This document shows positions 4,097-8,858 of a DNA stretch of 8,858 nt, one piece after another. Where the stretch lies: contig DFDI01000108.1 of the NCBI GenBank assembly GCA_002367635.1, forward strand, positions 1-8,858, in the 5' to 3' direction. The position numbers and the translations under genes are program-made. The stretch comes from Betaproteobacteria bacterium UBA3031. Lineage in GTDB: Bacteria > Pseudomonadota > Gammaproteobacteria > Burkholderiales > Eutrophovitaceae. Below the pieces are notes generated by a model. The model did not search any database. It worked only from the letters and a program-made list of their open reading frames with translations, and had not been told where the DNA came from. Each line of letters begins with the position of its first letter. Position 1 is the stretch's first letter.

Positions 4097-6943
4097 ATGC
4101 AATTGACGGCTAATGTGGGTGAAGCAAAGAATTTGAGCTTAGAAAATATGCGTGAAATACAAGGCGAGGCAGTGGGCATCGATGCCGGAATGATGAAGGT
4201 TGTTCGTCGAAATGGGTCGGTGGTTGGATTCGAGCCATCCAAGATATCAATAGCAATGACTAAAGCTTTCCTCGCTGTGAATGGCGGGCAGGGAGCTACG
4301 TCAGCCCGGGTTCGAGAGCTTGTATCACAGCTGACTCAAAATGTAGTTGTCGCGCTCAAGCGAAGAAATCCGACAGGCGGCACGGTTCACATTGAGGATA
4401 TTCAAGATCAGGTGGAGTTGGCATTAATGAGGTACGGTGAGCAAGGGGTTGCGAGATCTTATGTGCTCTATCGGGAGGAGAGAAACCAGGAGCGGACTCG
4501 CGCTAAGAAAGAAGCCGAAGTTGATCAGAGCGATACTCAGACCATATTGAACATGGTCGTCGATGGGGTGTCTCAGCCACTTGACTTGGTTAACCTAAAG
4601 AGATTGATCGAGGATGCCTGTTCAGGACTCGGTACAGCGGTAATTGCAGACAAGGTTCTGTCTTTAACGGTTCGGGATCTTTATGACGGTGTGCCTTTTG
4701 ATGAGGTTAATAAGAGTTTGATCTTATCGGCCAGATCATTAATTGAAAAAGATCCAGCCTATAGCTATGTTACTGCAAGATTGCTGCTCAATGATTTGCG
4801 TCTTGAAGCCGTTGGAACAGAGCTTACCAGGGAAGAAATGGTGGTTCGCTATCCAACGTATTTCCCGGAGTTTATCAAAAGGGGTGTGGGCGCAGAGCTC
4901 CTAGATGAGCGTATGCTTCAATTCGATTTGGTAGCTCTAGGTGCTGCGCTAAAGCCTGAGCGGGATGAGCAATTTGGTTATTTGGGGCTTCAGACACTTT
5001 ATGACCGTTACTTTTTGCACGTAGAGGATCGTCGTATAGAGCTGCCGCAAGCCTTTTTTATGCGGGTAGCGATGGGTCTGTCTTTGGGGGAGGTAGAGCG
5101 AGAGGCAAAGGCCTTAGAGTTCTACAACATTTTGTCGTCCTTCGATTTTATGAGCTCTACACCTACACTGTTTAATTCTGGGACCACGCGACCACAGCTA
5201 TCGAGTTGTTACTTGACTACTGTGGATGATGACTTGGGCGGTATTTATGACGCCATCAAAGAAAATGCGTTGCTCTCGAAATATGCGGGGGGCTTGGGGA
5301 ACGACTGGACTCCTGTTCGATCCATGGGTACACACATCAAGGGTACAAACGGTAAGTCACAAGGTGTTGTGCCATTCCTAAAGGTGGTCAACGATACCGC
5401 TGTTGCTGTTAATCAAGGCGGTAAGCGGAAGGGGGCGGTGTGCGCTTACCTCGAAACTTGGCACATGGATATCGAGGAGTTTCTTGAATTAAGAAAAAAC
5501 ACAGGGGACGATCGTCGCAGAACCCACGACATGAATACGGCGAATTGGATCCCCGACTTATTTATGAAGCGCGTGATTCAAAATGAACAATGGACACTCT
5601 TCACTCCTTCAGAGGTGCCGGATTTGCATGACCTCTATGGGGAGGCTTTCGAGCAAGCCTATACTCGATATGAGCAGATGGCTGCAGGGGGCGACATAAA
5701 GCTATTCAAGCAGATCCCGGCCACACAGATTTGGAGAAAGATGCTCTCCATGTTGTTTGAGACAGGACATCCATGGATTACGTTTAAGGACCCTTGCAAT
5801 ATTCGATCACCGCAACAGCATATTGGAGCTGTACATAGTTCTAATTTATGTACTGAAATCACGTTAAACACGTCTGAAAGTGAGATCGCTGTCTGCAATC
5901 TGGGATCAGTTAATCTTGTTGCGCACTTGAAGGACGGGAAATTAGATCACGAAAAATTAAGGCGAACAATCTCTACCGCGATGAGGATGCTGGATAACGT
6001 GATCGATATTAACTTTTATGCTGTCGGAAAAGCGCGGAATTCCAATTTAAAACACCGTCCGGTTGGGATGGGAATGATGGGGTTTCAGGACTGCCTTCAT
6101 GAAATGAAAATTCCTTACGGATCGGACGAAGCGGTGGCGTTCGCCGATGAGTCTACAGAGGCTGTGTGTTACTACGCATACTTGTCCTCGACGAACTTGG
6201 CAGAAGAGCGTGGTCGGTATTCAACGTTTGACGGATCGCTCTGGTCTAAAGGCATTCTGCCGATCGATTCGATTGAGCTCTTAGAAAAGGAAAGGGGCGG
6301 CTACCTCGAGGTTGATCGAAAGAAATCACTTGATTGGGACCAGCTGCGGGCCCGCATTCAATCAGTTGGTATGCGGAATTCAAATTGTGTGGCAATCGCA
6401 CCCACAGCAACGATTGCCAATATTATTGGGGTTTCAGCATCGATCGAGCCCACGTATCAAAACTTATACGTGAAGTCCAATCTGTCGGGTGAGTTCACAG
6501 TAACAAATGGTTATTTAGTTAACGATCTGAAAAAATATGGCCTTTGGGATGACGTCATGATTTCAGACCTCAAATACTTCGATGGGGCGCTTTCAAAAAT
6601 AGACCGCATACCAGCCGAATTGAGGTCGGTGTATGCAACTGCTTTTGAAATGGATCCTGTTTGGCTGGTCGAGTGTGCTTCTCGCCGCCAGAAATGGATC
6701 GACCAAGCGCAATCTCTTAACATATATATGGCAGGCGTCTCTGGGAAAAAATTGGATGACATTTATAAACTTGCGTGGCATCGAGGTCTGAAGACAACTT
6801 ATTACCTAAGGACCATGGGAGCGACATCAGCGGAGAAATCCACGGTAGCCGCAGGGCAGCTGAATGCTGTGTCTTCGTCCATGGAGTCTGTCGAGCCCAA
6901 GTTTTGCGTAATCGACGACCCTGAATGTGAGGCTTGTCAATGA
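4097..6943 (+). CDS. nrdA: Ribonucleoside-diphosphate reductase alpha subunit (class I)
   Basis: The 948-residue large subunit reduces ribonucleoside diphosphates using a radical supplied by NrdB. Residues about 33-125 are an N-terminal ATP cone (VVRRNGSVVGFEPSKI at 35-50), the allosteric on/off site. Residues about 146-235 look like a second, probably degenerate cone. The catalytic barrel has the active-site cysteine pair C371 (LSSCYL) and C600 (AVCNLGS), the N583-C585-E587 catalytic triad in SNLCTEI, the PTATIANIIG loop near 769-778 and the radical-transfer tyrosines Y902-Y903 in TTYYLRT. The C-terminal CEAC (C944, C947) is the redox-shuttle pair reduced by thioredoxin or glutaredoxin. It is longer than E. 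coli NrdA (761) because of the N-terminal region, as in Pseudomonas. GAGGAGG at 4086-4092 supports the start. nrdB follows 225 bp later. Confidence 0.98.
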   Translation: MQLTANVGEAKNLSLENMREIQGEAVGIDAGMMKVVRRNGSVVGFEPSKISIAMTKAFLAVNGGQGATSARVRELVSQLTQNVVVALKRRNPTGGTVHIEDIQDQVELALMRYGEQGVARSYVLYREERNQERTRAKKEAEVDQSDTQTILNMVVDGVSQPLDLVNLKRLIEDACSGLGTAVIADKVLSLTVRDLYDGVPFDEVNKSLILSARSLIEKDPAYSYVTARLLLNDLRLEAVGTELTREEMVVRYPTYFPEFIKRGVGAELLDERMLQFDLVALGAALKPERDEQFGYLGLQTLYDRYFLHVEDRRIELPQAFFMRVAMGLSLGEVEREAKALEFYNILSSFDFMSSTPTLFNSGTTRPQLSSCYLTTVDDDLGGIYDAIKENALLSKYAGGLGNDWTPVRSMGTHIKGTNGKSQGVVPFLKVVNDTAVAVNQGGKRKGAVCAYLETWHMDIEEFLELRKNTGDDRRRTHDMNTANWIPDLFMKRVIQNEQWTLFTPSEVPDLHDLYGEAFEQAYTRYEQMAAGGDIKLFKQIPATQIWRKMLSMLFETGHPWITFKDPCNIRSPQQHIGAVHSSNLCTEITLNTSESEIAVCNLGSVNLVAHLKDGKLDHEKLRRTISTAMRMLDNVIDINFYAVGKARNSNLKHRPVGMGMMGFQDCLHEMKIPYGSDEAVAFADESTEAVCYYAYLSSTNLAEERGRYSTFDGSLWSKGILPIDSIELLEKERGGYLEVDRKKSLDWDQLRARIQSVGMRNSNCVAIAPTATIANIIGVSASIEPTYQNLYVKSNLSGEFTVTNGYLVNDLKKYGLWDDVMISDLKYFDGALSKIDRIPAELRSVYATAFEMDPVWLVECASRRQKWIDQAQSLNIYMAGVSGKKLDDIYKLAWHRGLKTTYYLRTMGATSAEKSTVAAGQLNAVSSSMESVEPKFCVIDDPECEACQ

Positions 6944-7092
6944 GGTTAATGAAAAAGATTCATTCTGCGGCAAGGCGAAGAGCAAATTTTTTTACGGGAC
7001 GTAACTCCAATCCTACGGATGAGCAAAACAATGCGACGATAGTAAAAAAAAATGTTCATAGAAAAAAAATGGGATTTAATTTTTCATTTTGA
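6940..7092 (+). CDS. Possible 50-aa basic small protein between nrdA and nrdB
   Basis: An ATG at 6940 overlaps the nrdA stop (ATGA) and opens 50 codons ending in TGA at 7090-7092. GTGAGG at 6927-6932, inside the end of nrdA, is a plausible ribosome binding site 7 nt upstream. The product, starting MRLMKKIHSAARRRANFF, has 12 Lys/Arg against 2 acidic residues and so is very basic; there is no membrane segment or recognised motif. A second in-frame ATG lies at 6949. Against it: the DNA is AT-rich with long A runs, which inflate Lys/Asn content, and 50 stop-free codons could arise by chance. If real, it would be coupled to nrdA translation. I do not recognise it. Confidence 0.4.
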   Translation: MRLMKKIHSAARRRANFFTGRNSNPTDEQNNATIVKKNVHRKKMGFNFSF

Positions 7093-7168
7093 ACTGAATA
7101 GACAACAGCGCCACTAAGCATGTCGGCATTATTTTAATAAGCTTTAAAAGTATTAATGAGGAAATAGT

Positions 7169-8275
7169 ATGCTCCAATTTGAAGATACACCAGTGGTGAA
7201 TGCCAATACAATTGGTAATGTGGTGGACAAATCTGATCCATTGGTTGATGTGGTCAGCACAAGGGTTCGTGTTGAGGATAAGCGAGTCATCAATGGGACT
7301 GCGGACGTTAACCAGCTGGTCCCTTTTAAATACAACTGGGCTTGGGATAAATATCTGGCTGGCTGCGCTAATCATTGGATGCCGCAAGAGATCAACATGA
7401 CTCGGGATATCGCGACCTGGAAGGATCCCGCAGGCCTGACTGACGATGAAAGGCTGATTGTGAAACGCAATCTGGGCTTTTTTGTTACCGCAGATTCCTT
7501 AGCTGCGAATAATATTGTATTGGGCACCTACCGGCATATCACGGCGCCCGAGTGTCGACAATATTTATTGAGACAGGCATTTGAGGAGGCAATTCATACG
7601 CACGCATATCAATATATTGTAGAAAGCCTGGGACTTGATCAGAGCGAGATCTTTAATGCTTATAACGAGATAAAAAGTATTAGAGATAAAGATCAATTTC
7701 TCATTCCATTTATTGAGGTATTGTCAGATCCAAATTTCAAAACCGGAACGCCTGAGACGGACAGGGATTTTCTAAGAAGCCTGATTGTGTTCGCGTGCAT
7801 TATGGAAGGCTTATTTTTCTATGTAGGATTCGTGCAAATACTGGCGTTAGGTAGGCAAAACAAAATGATGGGTGCTGCAGAACAATATCAATACATTCTG
7901 CGTGACGAATCAATGCACTGTAACTTTGGTATCGATATGATCAACCAAATTAAACAAGAAAATCCCCACTTATGGACAGAAGAATTTAAGAAAGATATCC
8001 AAGGCCTCATGAAGAAAGGGGTAGAGCTGGAATACCGTTATGCGGAAGATACGATGCCTAGAGGTGTGCTTGGATTGAACGCGCCGATGTTTAAAGAATA
8101 TTTACGTTACGTTGCGAACCGACGTTGTCAGCAAATTGGTATAGACATGCTTTACGAAAATGCAAATAATCCATTTCCTTGGATGTCCGAGATGATTGAC
8201 CTTAAAAAAGAGAAAAACTTTTTTGAAACTCGCGTTACTGAATATCAAACTGGTGGTGCTCTTAGTTGGGATTAG
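7169..8275 (+). CDS. nrdB: Ribonucleoside-diphosphate reductase beta subunit (R2)
   Basis: The 368-residue small subunit carries the dimetal site and generates the radical for NrdA. Aligned without gaps to chlamydial R2c as I remember it (offset +20), the metal ligands are D109 (VTADS), E140 and H143 (FEEAIH), E213 (IMEG), and E247 and H250 (RDESMH). The radical-site residue is Y147 in HTHAYQY. Chlamydial R2c has Glu and Phe at the positions of D109 and Y147, so this protein has the diiron-tyrosyl set of class Ia on an R2c-like backbone. The C-terminus RVTEYQTGGALSW includes the tail tyrosine Y359 and the residues that dock on NrdA. GAGGA at 7158-7162 is 6 nt from the ATG. No clear separate promoter was seen, so it is probably expressed with nrdA. 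Confidence 0.97.
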   Translation: MLQFEDTPVVNANTIGNVVDKSDPLVDVVSTRVRVEDKRVINGTADVNQLVPFKYNWAWDKYLAGCANHWMPQEINMTRDIATWKDPAGLTDDERLIVKRNLGFFVTADSLAANNIVLGTYRHITAPECRQYLLRQAFEEAIHTHAYQYIVESLGLDQSEIFNAYNEIKSIRDKDQFLIPFIEVLSDPNFKTGTPETDRDFLRSLIVFACIMEGLFFYVGFVQILALGRQNKMMGAAEQYQYILRDESMHCNFGIDMINQIKQENPHLWTEEFKKDIQGLMKKGVELEYRYAEDTMPRGVLGLNAPMFKEYLRYVANRRCQQIGIDMLYENANNPFPWMSEMIDLKKEKNFFETRVTEYQTGGALSWD

Positions 8276-8322
8276 AAAATATTTAGTGGTAAAAAAAACA
8301 CACATCGTCAAAAAAACACTAG

Positions 8323-8346
8323 AATCATTTGCGAGGCGGTGATTTT
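8323..8346 (+). terminator. Weak terminator-like hairpin after nrdB
   Basis: AATCAT (8323-8328) can pair with GTGATT (8339-8344, one G-U pair) around a 10-nt loop, and the next bases continue the T run to 8346. It is 47 bp after the nrdB stop. The stem is short and AT-rich and the T tract is only four bases, so this is at best a weak terminator. Confidence 0.3.
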
Positions 8347-8381
8347 ATGATAATAATCTGGCCACAAAGTAATTAAGTAGT

Positions 8382-8412
8382 ATTACGCGTCGCATTCTGA
8401 ATGACGCATAAT
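8382..8412. repeat. Imperfect 31-bp inverted repeat
   Basis: ATTAcGCGT (8382-8390) pairs with ACGCaTAAT (8404-8412) with one mismatch. After a two-base bulge (8391-8392), CATT (8393-8396) pairs with AATG (8400-8403) around a 3-nt loop. No T tract follows, so it is not a simple terminator. It could be a transcript-stabilising hairpin, part of a small RNA or a dyad binding site. Confidence 0.55.
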
Positions 8413-8435
8413 GGAGTTGAATGAATAGAACTACG

Positions 8436-8456
8436 TTTTCTCGATGCTTGAGAAAA
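8436..8456. repeat. 7-bp inverted repeat TTTTCTC/GAGAAAA
   Basis: Perfect arms at 8436-8442 and 8450-8456 surround a 7-nt loop. The A run continues to 8458 on the plus strand, so there is no T tract on the 3' side of either strand. It is small, and weight comes only from its neighbours. Confidence 0.4.
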
Positions 8457-8526
8457 AAGCGTACTCACCTAATGGCGAGCCAATAAGCAAGGTTGGTTAT
8501 ATACTTAATGACCTTTTGTTTATCTT

Positions 8527-8575
8527 ATATCGGGGGTGGCACCAATCCCCCACTGCTGAGTGGCGATATTTTTTT
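8527..8575 (+). terminator. Three-way-junction RNA element with T tract
   Basis: An outer stem ATATCG/CGATAT (8527-8532 with 8564-8569) encloses two hairpins. One pairs the G run at 8533-8536 with the C run at 8547-8550. The other is CACT/AGTG (8551-8554 with 8559-8562) with loop GCTG, extendable to CCACT/AGTGG. Almost no base at the junction is unpaired, and six T residues (8570-8575) follow. This would end a plus-strand transcript, either a long nrdB 3' UTR or a small RNA. I do not recognise it as a known RNA family. Confidence 0.6.
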
Positions 8576-8606
8576 GCGCGCTCAACGGCCTTCTATCCTT
8601 TTAAAT

Positions 8607-8647
8607 AAAAAAAGAGTACATAAGTCTCCAGATTTATGTACTTTTTT
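8607..8647. terminator. Bidirectional terminator-like hairpin
   Basis: AGTACATAA (8615-8623) and TTATGTACT (8634-8642) are perfect 9-bp arms around a 10-nt loop. A7 (8607-8613) precedes them and T residues run to 8647, so both strands show a stem followed by a T tract. The stem is AT-rich and hence weaker than usual. It lies 31 bp after the three-way-junction element and would back up termination before the H1-like gene. Confidence 0.65.
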
Positions 8648-8697
8648 GTTATGGACTGACCAATGCCCGCAGATAGTTATGCGTGTTTCATCAGTAA

Positions 8698-8739
8698 CGG
8701 CATATTGAATAGACAAGATGTAATAATGCCGAGTTTTTT
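8698..8739 (+). promoter_or_regulatory. Hairpin plus T6, or extended -10, before the H1-like gene
   Basis: CGGCATATT (8698-8706) pairs with AATAATGCCG (8722-8731) with a single bulged base. T6 (8734-8739) follows two bases later, ending 8 bp before the ribosome binding site of the H1-like gene. The right arm overlaps TGTAATAAT (8719-8727), which fits an extended -10 promoter (TG-N-AATAAT, 5 of 6) but has no good -35. The two readings differ: a leader attenuator, or the gene's own promoter with a start near 8734. Confidence 0.4.
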
Positions 8740-8762
8740 AACCTAAGAAGGAGGTACTTTAA

Positions 8763-8858
8763 ATGGCAGTTAAAAAGAAGCCAGCAGCTAAAAAAGTTGT
8801 AGCTAAGAAGCCAGCAGCTAAAAAAGTTGTAGCTAAGAAGAAGCCAGCAGCTAAGAAG
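8763..8858 (+). CDS. Histone H1-like Lys/Ala/Pro-rich protein, 5' end only
   Basis: An ATG preceded by a perfect AAGGAGGT ribosome binding site (8748-8755, 7-nt spacing) opens a frame still open at the right edge (32 codons). The visible part begins MAVKKKPAAKKVVAKK and consists only of Lys, Ala, Pro and Val after the start. It is organised in ten-residue repeats based on KKPAAKKVVA. This composition matches bacterial histone H1-like nucleoid proteins such as those of Bordetella and the AlgP/HC2 type, which bind DNA through lysine-rich tails. Such a gene near nrdAB fits a betaproteobacterium. The strong ribosome binding site suggests high expression. Length and any globular domain are unknown. 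Confidence 0.82.
   Translation, partial: MAVKKKPAAKKVVAKKPAAKKVVAKKKPAAKK
8775..8834 (+). repeat. Tandem 30-bp coding repeat in the H1-like gene
   Basis: Two identical 30-bp units, 8775-8804 and 8805-8834, encode KKPAAKKVVA twice. A third, diverging unit begins at 8835 with an extra AAG. Identity extends to synonymous positions, which points to recent slippage or recombination rather than selection on protein sequence alone. The repeat number probably varies between strains. Confidence 0.9.

Larger units (their letters stand above)
8276..8762 (+). other. Structured nrdB to H1-like intergenic region
   Basis: These 487 bp contain no convincing protein gene; the frame from 8493 to 8708 runs through the hairpins and resembles nothing I know. 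I saw no tRNA or rRNA. It holds a weak terminator-like hairpin (8323-8346), inverted repeats at 8382-8412 and 8436-8456, a three-way-junction element with a T tract (8527-8575), a hairpin flanked by A and T tracts (8607-8647) and a hairpin with T6 (8698-8739) just before the H1-like gene. A small RNA or tandem terminators would both explain this density. Confidence 0.65.

Noticed and set aside
7076..7387. Minus-strand open frame across the nrdB 5' end
   Set aside because: It is antisense to the well-conserved nrdB coding sequence, and its product has no family features; it is a shadow frame.
8315..8325. AACACTAGAAT, identical to the left part of the first NrdR box, downstream of nrdB
   Set aside because: The right arm is absent (CATTTG instead of TAGTGTT) and no partner box lies about 32 bp away, so it is most likely a chance match.
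8493..8708. 71-codon open frame after nrdB
   Set aside because: It runs through the three-way junction and the second hairpin, uses a TTG start without a ribosome binding site, and has no recognisable protein features.

Overview
The window looks like ordinary chromosomal DNA of a Gram-negative proteobacterium, most likely a betaproteobacterium (Burkholderiales-like). The reasons are: the rplU-rpmA-obgE block divergent from a polyprenyl diphosphate synthase gene (ispB); a PP0621-type short membrane/zinc-ribbon protein next to ampD; an NrdA with an N-terminal ATP cone and a second cone-like segment; an NrdB with the sequence style of the chlamydial R2 group; and a lysine/alanine/proline-rich histone H1-like gene. 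The taxonomic call is inference from gene content and remembered family features, not from a search.

Layout. Positions 1-1593 (minus strand) carry rplU (bL21), rpmA (bL27) and obgE, which runs off the left edge; an intrinsic terminator lies between rpmA and obgE. Positions 1594-1812 form a divergent control region with back-to-back sigma70-type promoters and a tandem 19-bp repeat in the ispB leader. ispB follows on the plus strand (1813-2775). A small anchored zinc-ribbon-like protein (2933-3172, GTG start) overlaps ampD (3169-3738) by ATGA. Positions 3739-4096 hold the nrd control region: a strong promoter, two NrdR-box-like palindromes 32 bp apart over the -10 region and early leader, then two head-to-tail DnaA boxes. 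nrdA (4097-6943) and nrdB (7169-8275) follow, with a possible 50-codon basic ORF overlapping the nrdA stop. Positions 8276-8762 have no convincing gene but are rich in hairpins, including a compact three-way junction followed by a T tract. The window ends inside a repeat-rich histone H1-like gene (from 8763).

How the genes fit together. The left half is translation and ribosome assembly (L21, L27, the ObgE GTPase) beside isoprenoid side-chain synthesis for the respiratory quinone. AmpD handles peptidoglycan recycling. nrdAB makes deoxyribonucleotides by a class I ribonucleotide reductase; its leader suggests dual control, by nucleotide status (NrdR) and by replication initiation (DnaA). No phage, insertion sequence, CRISPR array or tRNA gene was seen. 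The least explained parts are the nrd control region, the overlapping small ORF, the structured region after nrdB and the SD-less ispB leader with its tandem repeat. I do not see a clearly new multi-gene system here.
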